Shown piece by piece: positions 42,553-53,362 of a stretch of 64,000 bases of DNA. The stretch spans positions 2,232,001 to 2,296,000 of the forward strand of contig OZ345365.1 in NCBI GenBank assembly GCA_977006965.1, in the 5' to 3' direction. Position 1 is the first letter of the stretch, and each line of letters starts with the position of its first letter. The notes beneath the pieces are model-generated. The model saw only the letters and a program-made list of their open reading frames with translations, did no database searches and was not told where the DNA came from. This stretch comes from Phymatolithon calcareum (taxonomy: Eukaryota > Rhodophyta > Florideophyceae > Hapalidiales). Both the position numbers and the translations under genes were made by a program.

Positions 42553-42622
42553 GGTTTGTCCGCCGCTGAAGTGATAGCTGACGTTTCGCATCTGCTTGTT
42601 TTGGACAAAAAGAGCGAAAGTC

Positions 42623-42892
42623 ATGCCTGCGTTCTTCTTTTCTCCTCTACTATTCTACGCTGTGACTTATGGGGTCTTCGCGTCCAGGATTGCTGTCGTA
42701 AAATGCGGTCCTGAAACCTGTCAATATTTCTGCGCCGACGGGACCGGCGAGATGTATCCTGCGGACCGTAACGAAACTAGTAAAACGGAGACATGCTTCT
42801 GGAAAAAGTGCTCCCCAAGGTGCAACAGTGTGCTATCCGATCAAATGGTAGTATTTCTGCCAAAGTGCGAATGGCGAGATACTTCTTGCTAA
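42623..42892 (+). CDS. Small secreted 8-cysteine protein, copy 2
   Basis: An 89-aa protein starts at ATG 42623 with the same signal peptide and eight cysteines as copy 1. It has TGEMYP where copy 1 has TGELYP, and Met is also found at this position in the diverged paralogue at 48607, so Met is probably ancestral. It is predicted to be extracellular and disulfide-rich. The family is not recognised. Confidence 0.82.
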   Translation: MPAFFFSPLLFYAVTYGVFASRIAVVKCGPETCQYFCADGTGEMYPADRNETSKTETCFWKKCSPRCNSVLSDQMVVFLPKCEWRDTSC

Positions 42893-43129
42893 GTTTCCAA
42901 AAAGAGACCCCTCCCGTTGGGAGCACCTCCTTGAGCTACAGATACCGTACATCTCTGCCAGGTCTTTCCCATATCCATGAACTATTCAAGACAGATGCTT
43001 CAAAGCTGTTCATGCTCACCGTCTCCATTTTTAGTGTGACAAGGCATTACAACACCCAGAAGTTCTACCACAAATTCTCACGTTTGATTGAGGAACGCCA
43101 ATTTGACTGCACAAATTAGAAGAACGTGA

Positions 43130-43225
43130 TCTTTGCTTTCCCTTCACGCAAGCCCCTTTGTCAATTTGGATTGCCGCAAGCGTCTGCAGATGCGTTGGTA
43201 ACTTTTAAATAAGGACCCCACTTCT
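43130..43225 (+). mobile_element. LINE family V-type 3' tail, copy 2
   Basis: Hairpin GCGTCTGCAGATGC at 43180-43193, then GTTGGTAAC and TTTTAAATAAGG. Confidence 0.65.
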
Positions 43226-44488
43226 TTTTCTTCTTTGTCAATTTGGAAATACACAACTAGGAACGAGCCTGTTTCAATGCTGAGGATTGTCAGCCTGTAA
43301 GATTATCAAATTATTCAGGCAGTCTGCGATGTGAAAGCCAATTGTGCAAGAGTAGAAATGTTTCAATATTTCTATTGGGGATAAAAATCTTCGCCATATG
43401 TGTCTTCAAATCGCCAGTCTTTAGTTATATCATATACGAATCTGAAGATTCGTGATATTCACTATCAATTTACACACCTCACTTCCAAGATCCCCCCTGT
43501 GGTCGAGAAGAATAGCTCATGCGTTTCCAATTCATTTCAACCTCAAAACAAATAAGTATGCCCCCGTTATTAGCTGCATGGCACTATCCATGTCCACTGG
43601 TTCATGCACACGACCACGTCGCAACAGCACTGCCAAGCTCACCGATTCATTTACATCTGCACGCTTATCGACGTACAGCTGCATGGCACGAAGGATGTCT
43701 ACGTCCACGCCCTCTCCGCAATGTTCGAGCACGTATCCCAGCTTCTTAATAGTATGTGAGCTCCCCATCTCTTCGCCAGCACTGGAAAAGAGTTGTACTG
43801 CTCGAGGCGGATCTCGTGGAACACCACTTGCCCCGTCTTGGAGCAGGGTGCCCAATTCGATCATGGCATTAAAAGAATCGTCTTCCTCGATGGCATGATT
43901 ATAGGGCTCCGCTGCACGACTAGGGATTTCTTGAACTCCCGCTTATGCCATATTGTACTAGGGCTTCAAAGAGCTACAATTGGCATGTCGAGATATTGCC
44001 ACGATGCTGCAATAAAAGCAGTTTTGCGGCCCCCTTCAAACATATGCAGAAAGAGAAATTCCCAGGCCAACTCCGACGAATATTGTTTTGAAAAGAAGGC
44101 GCGCAGCTCGAAGTAAGAAGCAAGAGAAAATACACTACGACAAACCAGACGATATCCCCGCCATCCTCAGGTTTGCCAAGGTGCGACCTCGACAGCAGGC
44201 CATAAAATACGCAAGCGGCAGGTTCCCTTAAGGGAGCACGACGATTATATTGGATACATTTGGAGCAGCAGCGGAGCGTCACCTGGAGACCGTACGCAAG
44301 AACCTAACAAATTGTAAACTGGACTCCGGAGAAATGTTAACACCGGAATATGCATTAGACTCCCTACTATTCTACAGCATCACCATAGTTGATAATATGG
44401 AATACGACGAGTCCCTGTATTACGGACCAGGCGATATACTAGAATGAACAAGTTCCGCAAAGCTTCTCCCGTACAGTCTTAGGAGTGT

Positions 44489-45098
44489 CCAGAGAGCCGT
44501 TTGGTGAAGCTGTAAAGCATATCCAAACAAACCAGTCTTCACAAACACTTCGATCTAAATTTCTGGCAATGGAAGGAGACCGCCTAGAATCGAAGCGAAA
44601 AAGGAAGATTCCATACGATAAGACAAGTGAATTCCCAGCAATACTCAAGTTCCCCAAGGTGAAGCACAGACAACTCGCACTGCAGTATGTCTGCGGAAGA
44701 TTCCCACAGGTGTCAACAACAAGTAGAATTCGGAATAAGAGCCAGAGAGCATATGGAGACCCTTGAACGCACGCTAGCAGGGTACGACCTAGAAGGAGAA
44801 AAAGGACTAGAAGCAGAAAAGGCGCTAGATGAGCTCTTACTATTTAGCAAGACACTCATAGAACGCATGGAGAACGAAGAAGGCCTGTATTGATTCGTAT
44901 AAGGCAAGGCAAAAAGCGGTCGAGTCCAAGCACCAGCAATCCTGTAGAGGACTGAGATAGGATTACTTTGAATCCTGAGTTTTCCCGTCCGCGATTCTAG
45001 TGGGCGTTTCGTGAGCTGCACAAAGGTAGGTAGCATCCGAGGAAGCCTCGCCCATATCTTCGGAAGTCTGTGGGGCTTTTAAATAAACTGGAAAAAAA
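44489..45098 (+). mobile_element. LINE family II fragment nested in LINE III, copy 2
   Basis: Target duplication TCTTAGGAGTGT is perfect here (44477-44488 and 45099-45110). The C-terminal domain is split by a frameshift between the CGRFPQVST and ALDELLLFSKTL segments. Confidence 0.9.
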
Positions 45099-45137
45099 TC
45101 TTAGGAGTGTTAATGAGGGCTTTCAAATAAACAACTA

Positions 45138-46719
45138 CACCCCTCGAAATTCATATAGCGCCACATGGCGAAACCTTCACAGGCGCGCGCAAGGCCAGAA
45201 ACGTGAGAATTTACGGGTACTCCTGTAATGGCCTTCGCATTGCTATACGTGATGACCCAGATGAGGCCCGCTTGGTTTATGACAAGTCTCAGTGCGCAGC
45301 AAAATGTATGATAGCGCACTTTTTTCGCGCACAATAATTTAGCGTCGGAAAACTTTATGCATCCGCCAAGCGGAACTAAATGGGATTCAAGGGTCGCTGT
45401 TCGCCCTGTCGCCTTCTTGATATACATAACTACGTACCTATATGAGCGGTTTGAGTTATCCAACACTCAGCCATGGGTCGCGGACTGTCTCTGACGAAGG
45501 AGGAGGTGGCGGAGATTCGAGCGCTCCACTTCGTCGGTGTGAGCCAGAGGGTCATTGCAGAGCGTGTTAAACGGTCCCGAAAAGCCGTATGGAACTGTCT
45601 GAAGAAGAATTCTGGCCAATCTAGGCCGAGCAAGGCGAGGAACCCCGAAAGTTGGGTCATCATGCTGCTCGGGCGGTCATTGGCAAGGCTTGTACCACAA
45701 AAATGATGGCTCGTGAGCTCTGTGACGTGTACAATCTGCCCTTTGGAGTGCGTCGCGTGCAGCAGGTGCTCAATGACATCAAGTACTTGGAGTTTAAGCA
45801 AATGAATCGCGCTCCAAGCCTTACCCCTTGGCACAGGAATGAGCGTGTCGAGTGGGCCCGCATTCAACTTCGCCTCGGCCGCTCACAGTGGACGAAGACG
45901 ATATTTTTTGATGAAAAACGATTCTGTCTGGACGGTCCAGACGGTTTCGGATACTACTGAGCTGACAAAAGGATCCCTAAGCAGTTCTTTTCCCGCCGTC
46001 AGCAAGGAGGTGGAGGCGTCATGGTTTGGGGTTGTTTAAATGGCACGGAAAGCCTGAGTTAGTTTTCGTGCCGAACACGATGAATGCGGAAAGGAACGTG
46101 CAGCTGCTTGGAAACCTTTTGGAGCCGTTTGCGGAAGCGTGCTACTCTGGGGACTGGCGTTTCCAGCAGGATAACGCGCTGGCGCACACGGCGAGGTACA
46201 CCGACGAGAACTTTTTTGAGGCAGGGATCAGCGTCATGACCTGGCCATCGCGCAGCCCTGATTTGAACTCCATAGAAAATCTGTGGGGCATCGTTGCGCG
46301 TGACGTTTACAAGGAATGTCGCCAGTTGAGTACGAGGACGACCTCATTGAAGCGATCCAAACATCTTGGGACCGAATCGGGCAGGACATGCTTCGCAAGC
46401 TGATTTCATCGATGCCTGACAGGTGCATTAAGGTCCTCGAGAAGAACGGTGGGTCTATTGACTACTGAGCGTCGTTTGCTGGTGCGATAGGCTGAGAAAG
46501 ATGCCGAGTGGCGCTAAATTATTGCGAACGAAAATATCGGCGCTATGCAAGTAAACTTGATTTACTGTTTGACTCCGTCGGTGCTCTCTGAATTAGAGAA
46601 GTCACGGCTTTGGAATAGACAGTTCTACATGTGGTACGAATACAATAGAAACGCTAGGAGTCAGCACGGCTACGGGAGAGAACTGATACCATGTGGCGCT
46701 ATATTAATTTCGAGGGGTG
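45138..46719 (+). mobile_element. Tc1/mariner transposon, copy 2
   Basis: 1582 bp, inverted repeats starting CACCCCTCGAAATT, TA at 45136-45137 and 46720-46721. Confidence 0.95.
45473..46467 (+). pseudogene. Tc1/mariner transposase, copy 2
   Basis: The helix-turn-helix start is as in copy 1. The first catalytic Asp is intact here (FFDEKRF), but a TGA stop follows at FGYY (45958-45960), where copy 1 has a Trp codon. The QQDNALAHTA and SPDLNSIENLW motifs are retained. The same frameshifts as copy 1 near 45680 and 46040 predate the duplication. Confidence 0.9.
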
Positions 46720-46939
46720 TAAATAGTTGCTTCAAAAAATTTGTACGAGGGTCGCCAAATTGGCCATGCTATGAATATCCTTACGTTCCTCGACGCACAA
46801 CTAATGAGATCAATCGCTCGACGCGGGTCTGTCGGTATTCCATCTCCATCTTCGAGCAATTTTGCCAGGATGTACATTGAAACACATAAATATGTATTTG
46901 CGCCCTTCCTGCACACCCGGTACTCGCAAATCCATTATA

Positions 46940-47290
46940 CAGAATACTCATGGCCTCTTGGCATTCGCAAAGTTACCCCATGCGTCTGCAGACGCGTTGG
47001 TAACTTTTAAATAAACACCTCTATCTTCGTCTTCTTGATATTCCACAAGCATCTATAGCACTGATGCGGGTAAATTCGGAAACAAAGCCAGACAGCACAC
47101 GGAGACCACAGAGCACAACTTTGCAGTCTATTGACTCACAGAAGAAGACCGAGAGGAAACCGAGAATGCACAAGATGACCTCTTGCTCTTGAGCAAAAAC
47201 ATCATCAAGTGTGTGCAGAATGAAGAAGGCCTGTACTGTACGGAAACAAGATTCGAAGCTTCGGAAACTTTTTTGTAAGAGTTCTGCAAA
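46940..47290 (+). mobile_element. LINE family V 3' tail followed by a LINE C-terminal remnant
   Basis: Hairpin GCGTCTGCAGACGC (perfect arms) lies at 46982-46995, then TTTTAAATAAACACC. From 47065 a broken frame ends NAQDDLLLLSKNIIKC and QNEEGLY, the same protein end as family II. Confidence 0.7.
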
Positions 47291-47394
47291 AACCGAGTGC
47301 GTGCTAAGGGCTTTGACAGCAGACCAAACAAAAGAGAGGAGCTACCCTACATTCGCCTTTAGGCTGTATGTCCGGGGCATGAAGGGACGTAGTC

Positions 47395-48180
47395 TCACTT
47401 CTTTCTTTCTTTTACTGCTGGATTTCTCGAAGCTGATGGAACAACGCCGCATCCTTACGGCTCTAGTAGACCTTAACAGATACGAGTGGTACTTGATGTC
47501 ACAACAGCTGTCCAAGCTGCACAAGGTGCAGACCATGGTCCAGCTTAACATCCATATCGCTACGCAGCCAATCTTCATTCGCCGTCCTTCAAAGGGATGC
47601 CCAGGTTGGAAACAATTTAGGACGTTCACGGTAGCTAATCATCTCTCTGCCTTCTTTCATTTTCTTCTGTCTTCTCTCCCAGCTTCCTTGAGCGTTGCGG
47701 CACACCACACAGGGCGGAATCCATGTACTACCATACTATCAGAAGGCGATAGTCTTCTCCCCTGGGGAGGCCGGAGCACAGCTCTTGTCATTTCAAAAAA
47801 CCCTGCAATGTAGCGGGGAAAAATTCCCGACTGAACTCTTGGCTCCTTCCTGTGACGCACAGGTGCACGGTTAGCCGGACCGGTTATCATAGCTGGCCTG
47901 TATCAAATCCGCTTAAATTCGCAAGATTTCTTGGAAATCCAGCGACGGCGGGGTTGGGTCTGGCATTTCGAGCGTGGCAAGTTTCTCGATTTGCCGAGTC
48001 CCAGGCGAGCGCGTTCGCGATAGCGCAAGCCATTTCCGACGGAATTGCCGTCAGAAGAATCGCGCTGTGCAGCATTACTGCTGCGGCCACTTGCGCCGGC
48101 GCGGGCACGGGCGCCCGCGCCGGAATCTTGTCCTTTGTCGCTTGTGGTCCGTTCGGTCCGGTCAGGCCCTCTCCTTCTCC
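47395..48180 (-). repeat. Dispersed repeat R1, copy a
   Basis: It is similar over about 770 bp to 60033-60790 in opposite orientation. On the minus strand it starts near GGCCTGACCGGACCGAACGG and ends with AGTAAAAGAAAGAAAGAAG, a microsatellite tail typical of retroposons. A GC-rich inverted segment (CGGGCACGGGCGCCCG) sits near its start. No frame is clearly coding. It is probably the 3' part of a non-LTR element or a SINE. Confidence 0.65.
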
Positions 48181-48184
48181 CTAG

Positions 48185-48606
48185 TCTCACTTCAAACAAG
48201 ATCCTGCGGGACATGCATATACAAGTGCTTGTAATGCACAAATTACGTCCATCTTGATGTGCATGCAACGAAGACACCTGGATCAACGAAAAAGACAACG
48301 GAAAAAGCCAAATTTAACAGCGCATAGCACGATCTGTGCCCTGTCCTAGAGTTGCACAGAGCAGGGTCAAGTTATCCTCTCGAGAGGTCAAATATCCCAT
48401 GTCCCGTCACATCGTCCTTGAATGTTCCGAAGAAAGGGGCAAGTGCACCGTTCTTCGGCACGTCTCTGTATTTTAGAGCGCGCAATCGTTCCTACAAAAG
48501 AAGCTTGTCCCGACCACCGCACTCTGCCTTCTAGAGACGCAAACAGTTTCAAGCAGCCTGATTTGCCAAGTTCATCGTTTCCAAGAAGAAGACTAACGAA
48601 TTAGCA
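48185..48606. other. Spacer upstream of the 8-cysteine paralogue
   Basis: No gene or repeat is recognised. It presumably contains the promoter of the gene at 48607, but no clear TATA box is seen. Confidence 0.45.
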
Positions 48607-48909
48607 ATGCGAGCATTTGTATTTTCTGCTTTTGCAGTCCTGGCATTCTCGATGATATCTATCTCAGTTGTGGGTAGACGCAAGAAGTATGACCTTCCCA
48701 CAATTGAGCCCGACCAATGCGATATTGAAAAATGCACCTACTTCTGTCCTGATGGAAACGGCGAGATGGTTACCGCTGTGTGGAGTGGAAAAAGATCGAA
48801 GTGCTATTGGCGGATTTGCCGGGTCAGATGCCGGGACTTCGGAATCGACCAAAGCTGCAGTGGCAAGAAGTTCGGCGATTGGAAATGCAGTACCAGGTTT
48901 GAAAATTAA
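48607..48909 (+). CDS. Small secreted 8-cysteine protein, diverged paralogue
   Basis: A 100-aa protein starts at ATG 48607. A hydrophobic signal peptide (MRAFVFSAFAVLAFSMISIS) is followed by a short basic segment (GRRKKY). The eight cysteines fit the same CX4CX3C ... CX4CX3C ... C ... C plan as the genes at 17931 and 42623, including CTYFCPDGNGEM and CYWRICRVRC. Outside the cysteines and the DGxGE block the sequences differ widely, so the pattern is under constraint. It is predicted to be extracellular. Function is unknown; defence peptide or wall protein are guesses. Confidence 0.82.
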   Translation: MRAFVFSAFAVLAFSMISISVVGRRKKYDLPTIEPDQCDIEKCTYFCPDGNGEMVTAVWSGKRSKCYWRICRVRCRDFGIDQSCSGKKFGDWKCSTRFEN

Positions 48910-51042
48910 TGTTGCCAAGCAGGGCCAGAAACAGATTTTCAGCTGGCCTCTCCCGCGTTGATGGTGTGTTTATGACCATTTTAGTGCAACAGCCTCGAGG
49001 CCGAAAGATTTTACTCCTCCGAGTGTCAAAAATTATCATTCTATCTTACTCTGGGTTTTCGTCGACATAGACACGCGTCCCAAAGGCTGTAGACGACGCG
49101 GTACAAACAGATTAAAACCAACTTTAACAAAAGTTATGAATTGACTAAGGGCTTCTACTTTCATGCGTGGGTGCGGCATATGGAACAAGTCCGAATTGCA
49201 AAATACGCTCATGGTTTATCGCCCTCCTCCTAACATCCGTGTGTGCGTAAGATTTTTTTGGGTGTTTGTTAGCTGATAATCAGCTACAGTGCAGCTGCAA
49301 TGTGAAACAAGTTGGGGGTTGACCAGTCACACCAGTCGTTTCGTCACCAAATGCATGTAGGAGATGTTGATGCAGTCGCTGTGCTTTCATGGCGGTCACA
49401 TGATGCACTGTTGTCTAGTCTAAGACGCGCTATTTACAAGGGGAGCATAATGGACGTTGAGCACGACGTCACCTGCACCGATCTCAATCGTCCCTGTAAG
49501 TTTCACGAGAAGCGAAAGTCGGAAACGCGTTATGCGCGGCTTTGACAACACGCTTAGAGGCTCTCTCTTGATGCAAAATTCGCGTCCACGCTTCCAAGGC
49601 ACACGGAGAGCGGAAAGAACGCTGAGGGCGTCGTAGCTTTATCGGCATTGCCGCCCAAGGTAACCGTGCCGCCCTCCCTTGTGTTTAGTCACGAACGGTA
49701 ACATGAGGAAGGAGATGCTGTTGCTTTTGACGCATGTACCAGCACCAGAACGCACCCCACTCCAATGTGGCACCGAAGTCCATAAGGCGAGCATATCACT
49801 CGACCACGCGTCAGAAGCCCCTCAGATTCTTTGCCGCTGTCTCCCGTACTGTCAAGATGTGCCTGCACGAGCGATGAATCGCCAGTCCTCATGACTCTTG
49901 CTGTCTTCCAGTCGACGCCGAATGGAGCCTACGTTCCGCCAGCGAATAAGCACTTTCCACAAATATCTGCAGCTTGGCAAGCGCACTGTTCGAAGGCGCG
50001 TACACGGTTCTCCCAATCAGTGGAAATTGTCCATTTGCATCTCGGTCTCGCCAACGGCGCGATGCATTGGCGCGCGTGCAGCTGCTCCCGAGAGGCCGCG
50101 CATGAAGCCCACGTGTGCAATGCGCATCGTCCCGTGTCCAGCTTCAAGAAGAGCGCACGGGTGACATCGGTTCGTGCGCCACATCAGTCTCCGGTGCATT
50201 GTCGAGGAGCGCTCTTGCGCGTCCAAGCTGCCAAAGCGCACCTCTATCCACGACCAAACCTGCAACAAATGCACTTTTGCGGTTGCGCAACTCTTTGCAG
50301 ACGAATAATGCTGGCGAGCGGACGCATCATGGAGCTTTGCTCCGCACGCAACGCAACCCGCACTTGAAGGCGGCACCGCATTTCGAATACCCCTCATGCC
50401 TGTCATGTGTCTGCATGCGTCGCGTCTGTCGATAAACGTGTGCCAAAAAGACTGGTGTGTGTATTGCGCTCGCCTGGTGATCCTGGATGTATGCGGAGCT
50501 TGCACTGCACAAGCGCCCTTCCCTCCAATTGCCAAAGCTGACACGAAACTCCCCTGATCTCTCCAACGCGACAGCGCGACAGTTCCTCCATGAGACCGCG
50601 AGCCCCAGTCGCAATGAGGCTGCAGCCAAACTCCACGAGTGATGTCAGCGAAGAGAAAGATGTCCAATTTGGGAAAAAATAATTCCTAGCGGAATGACGG
50701 ATGCTGCAGCTAACGCGCACGTGGGAACGCTATCTGCGCGTATGACATATCTAACAGAGCGCGAAGCATCTCTGGTCATGTCTCCTGACAATTGGAACGT
50801 GAAGGAAACTTGACCGGTAACGCCTGTCCATGATTGACGCAACTCCGCCGGGCCTGGATGTCATCATGAGCAGGAAGATTAGAGGCAGACACATGTGATG
50901 AAGATTGTCAAAACTGTTTTTTAAATGTCTTTGTGCAGTATGTTCAATGGGTTTGGGTCGCGCTCTCCAAGCTCTTCACAACGACGCGCCAGTAAGTATC
51001 TAATTACAAATGTTCAGTTACAATTGAATGCAATGCTCTCAT
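48910..51042. other. 2.1-kb region without a recognised gene
   Basis: Several overlapping long frames exist on both strands between 49800 and 50700 in GC-richer sequence. None has a domain, signal peptide or convincing start. No transposon ends were recognised. Confidence 0.5.
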
Positions 51043-53034
51043 CTAAAACCGGATGACACACGGCGCACCGACCGACTTGCACATCCGTCCAGTCTTGCGA
51101 ATTTCGCTCTGGCAGCACATCTTGTTCGGCCCGCGTTTCGAACATTCACTTCCCCCACAATGTCCACACAACTTTGGGCAGCACGTTTTTGAATTGCGCA
51201 CTCCATGTTTGCACTTCGGATCAGCCTCGCTCAAAAGGATCAACTCGGGCTTGCCGTCCGCTGTCACCTTCTTCAACTCTAGCGATTTCTTGTCATCGTC
51301 ATCGTCACCATCCTTTGATTTCTCCGCCTTCTTCTCAGGCTTGCTCTTGGTGACCTTCTCCATCGCCTTCGGTTCCGTCTTGGCAGGCTTCTCCTCGGCG
51401 GTCTTCTTTCCGGTCTTCGCTTCCGGTGTCGGCGTCGGCTTCTCCACAACGGGCTGCACTGGCTCCTGTTTCACAGGCTCCACGCTAGATCTATCGTTCG
51501 ATCCATATGTGCGACCCGGCGCGGTGTGTTTGCGCGACATGTAGCACGGCGGACCATGAGTATCACAAGCCTCGAATTTCGCACGGATTGACGACGGACA
51601 GCACTTGGGATCCGCCATCGTAGCGCAATTGCTAGGTTCGCACTTGCCGCAATGTTCCGGACAACAGCTTAGAGCACCCACATTGAGGATGCCCCTCTCG
51701 CATAGCGGGTCAGAGTCCGCTGGATTGTTGCCCTTCTTATCGTTGAGCTGATCATGTGTGCGACCACGAGACTCGTAAGTTGTCGGGGGCGCCTTGCGGA
51801 AAGTCAGACGTCGAGGTCCCTTCGGCACGGTGTTGTCCGCCTTCGCAGTGCCGTACACATTGTTGTCGAGATCGACGGTCATCTTGGGCGGGTCATCGAT
51901 GTCCGCGAATTGCGCCATAAAGGCCTGACGCGCCGCAGGGGTATCTGGAGTCACCTTCGTAGCGTATTCTTCGTAATCACTTTCGCCAGTGAATCTGTAT
52001 TTCCTCGAGTTCTTCACCCACTCGTTGTTTGCGAGCGTCACATTGTCGGACACCTGCAACTGGAACAACGCCGCACCATTCGTCGGCGAGTACAATCTGT
52101 TACGCACTGCTTGTACGTCCCTGGTGTTCCGGACGCAGATACCAGCAAGTCCATAGTCGGCGGCAATGTTCTCTACAAATCGCGTCGCCTGTGTGCCAAA
52201 CTCGTTGTTTTGTATCGTCATTCCGCAGTTGGCGTTGCGCAAGGCTCGATTGCCCTTGATCAGCACGTAGCGTGACCCGGAGACGACATTGATGCCGTGT
52301 CGGTCATTGTCGACGGCGACAGAGTTGAGCAAAGAAACGTAGTAGTACTGGTCGATTGTGTAGCCATCCTTGCCGTTTCGCGCGGAATAGCAGTCCTCCA
52401 TAACCAGGAAGTATGACCACGCGGTGTTGGCACCGTGCGGGTCAAAGCCGTACCACTTGTTGTTGAGAATGCGCATGTTCTTCATCCACATGTAGTTCGC
52501 CAGATGCGTGTAGATACCAAATCGGTTTTGCGGCTCGCCGGGAAGTTCGTCGCGGTTTCCGTCCTGTGTGAGGTCGAACACTGATACGCGCTCTGTGTAC
52601 ACCGTGCGAATGGCGCCCGCCTTGGGAAATGGCGGCGACTCCTTGTGCACCTTCAGCGTGGTCTTGTACATGCCGGCACCTTGCAAGCAGCAGTACGATG
52701 GGATTTCGAACTGGGTCTGCTGCCAGTAGATGCCCTCGTCGAGCTTGACGGTACCTCCTCGGTTGTCCTTGTTCGCATCCTTGACCAGCTCGTCGAAGGC
52801 CTCCTGGATCTTGGGGCCATAGTCGAGGACGCCGGCTTCGAGCGGGATACGGATGATCTTCTTCCGGCAATGGACTAGGTTGTCTTTGACCGGGAATGAA
52901 TAGTCAGTGTCGTCAAAGCGCGCCAGGCCCTCCACGGCGTACAAATCCAGCTTCTTCCACTGGATGTCACGGCCTTCTGAGACTGAACCCAATAGACAGG
53001 TGATAAAGATCAAAAACACGCGACAGAGCGACAT
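51043..53034 (-). CDS. Secreted parallel beta-helix protein, mannuronan C5-epimerase-like, with two cysteine-rich modules
   Basis: The start is the ATG at 53034, since the longer frame upstream begins with TTG. The protein is 663 aa. Residues 1-21 are a signal peptide (MSLCRVFLIFITCLLGSVSEG). Residues 60-340 form a right-handed beta-helix of pectate-lyase type, with GGTVKLDEGIYW, LQGAGMYKTTLKV, DLTQDGNRDE, the YGFDPHG motif at about 195-201, DGYTIDQ at about 223 and NDRHGINVVSG at about 243. The YGFDPH...NDRHG arrangement is that of alginate/mannuronan C5-epimerase modules, including the Tyr, Asp and His used in catalysis. Two cysteine-rich modules (445-498 and 608-660; CCPxxCGxC ... CC ... 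PC) flank a Lys/Glu/Pro-rich linker with an Asp run. It is likely an extracellular polysaccharide-modifying enzyme; the substrate is uncertain. Confidence 0.85.
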   Translation of the reverse strand: MSLCRVFLIFITCLLGSVSEGRDIQWKKLDLYAVEGLARFDDTDYSFPVKDNLVHCRKKIIRIPLEAGVLDYGPKIQEAFDELVKDANKDNRGGTVKLDEGIYWQQTQFEIPSYCCLQGAGMYKTTLKVHKESPPFPKAGAIRTVYTERVSVFDLTQDGNRDELPGEPQNRFGIYTHLANYMWMKNMRILNNKWYGFDPHGANTAWSYFLVMEDCYSARNGKDGYTIDQYYYVSLLNSVAVDNDRHGINVVSGSRYVLIKGNRALRNANCGMTIQNNEFGTQATRFVENIAADYGLAGICVRNTRDVQAVRNRLYSPTNGAALFQLQVSDNVTLANNEWVKNSRKYRFTGESDYEEYATKVTPDTPAARQAFMAQFADIDDPPKMTVDLDNNVYGTAKADNTVPKGPRRLTFRKAPPTTYESRGRTHDQLNDKKGNNPADSDPLCERGILNVGALSCCPEHCGKCEPSNCATMADPKCCPSSIRAKFEACDTHGPPCYMSRKHTAPGRTYGSNDRSSVEPVKQEPVQPVVEKPTPTPEAKTGKKTAEEKPAKTEPKAMEKVTKSKPEKKAEKSKDGDDDDDKKSLELKKVTADGKPELILLSEADPKCKHGVRNSKTCCPKLCGHCGGSECSKRGPNKMCCQSEIRKTGRMCKSVGAPCVIRF

Positions 53035-53059
53035 GGCGAGGGATAGTAGTGATTGGCGG

Positions 53060-53105
53060 TTCAATTGTCCCCAGTCGCCAGGCGCAGCTTAAGTACGCTG
53101 CCTGC
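53060..53105 (-). promoter_or_regulatory. Possible promoter of the beta-helix gene
   Basis: A TATA-like ACTTAAG lies near 53092-53098 on the minus strand, about 60 bp upstream of the ATG. Confidence 0.35.
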
Positions 53106-53362
53106 TTCCGTCGGGGGAGGCACGCACGGCCCCAGAAGCACCGGCACCGCATGACGCGAATAGCGGCGGAAGAATAGCCATGGCGCCGAGTTGTACAGTA
53201 GCTTCACGAGGGCGATGAGAAAGAGGACCACGTGGAAGAGCAGGCGAGACGCGCGACTACGTAGTAGAGGCGCCAGCGCGAGCGGGGCGAGCGCCAAGTG
53301 ATTGCATCATGTGCCCCTACTGCGCTCGCGGTCGCGGGATTGCCACCGTGCGTGCGAACTGG

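Larger units (their letters stand above)
43959..46740 (+). mobile_element. LINE family III fragment carrying nested elements, copy 2
   Basis: It has the same structure as copy 1: a C-terminal coding remnant, nested LINE II, a nested mariner, and the tail end AAATAGTTGCTTCAAAAAAT. The final coding part here reads NCKLDSGEMLTPEYALDSLL without the frameshift seen in copy 1. Confidence 0.82.
34272..46789. repeat. Segmental duplication, copy 2
   Basis: This is the direct repeat of 6505-23482. Copy 2 contains no post-duplication transposon insertions and keeps the intact metacaspase and the 14-repeat Sel1 gene. At its right end the disrupted Sel1 gene continues past 46789, whereas copy 1 stops there, which suggests copy 2 is the original locus. 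Confidence 0.95.
43532..46880 (-). pseudogene. Second Sel1-repeat gene, split by LINE III, copy 2
   Basis: The 5' part (46880-46747) encodes MYILAKLLEDGDGIP, DPRRAIDLI and, after a frameshift, HSMANLATLVQ. The 3' part (43952-43532) resumes with YGIS, a one-base shift, and then RAAEPYN and NAMIELGTLLQDGASGVP. Between them lies a 2.8-kb LINE/mariner composite flanked by TTGTAC (43953-43958 and 46741-46746). Removing it joins LVQ to YGI, the expected Sel1 repeat sequence. The insertion and the frameshifts inactivated the gene before the segmental duplication. Confidence 0.82.

Noticed and set aside
49831-50667. Overlapping long frames on both strands
   Set aside because: They overlap each other in GC-richer sequence and show no signal peptide, domain or paralogue.
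52029-52259. Plus-strand frames within the beta-helix gene
   Set aside because: They are shadow frames of the strongly supported minus-strand gene.
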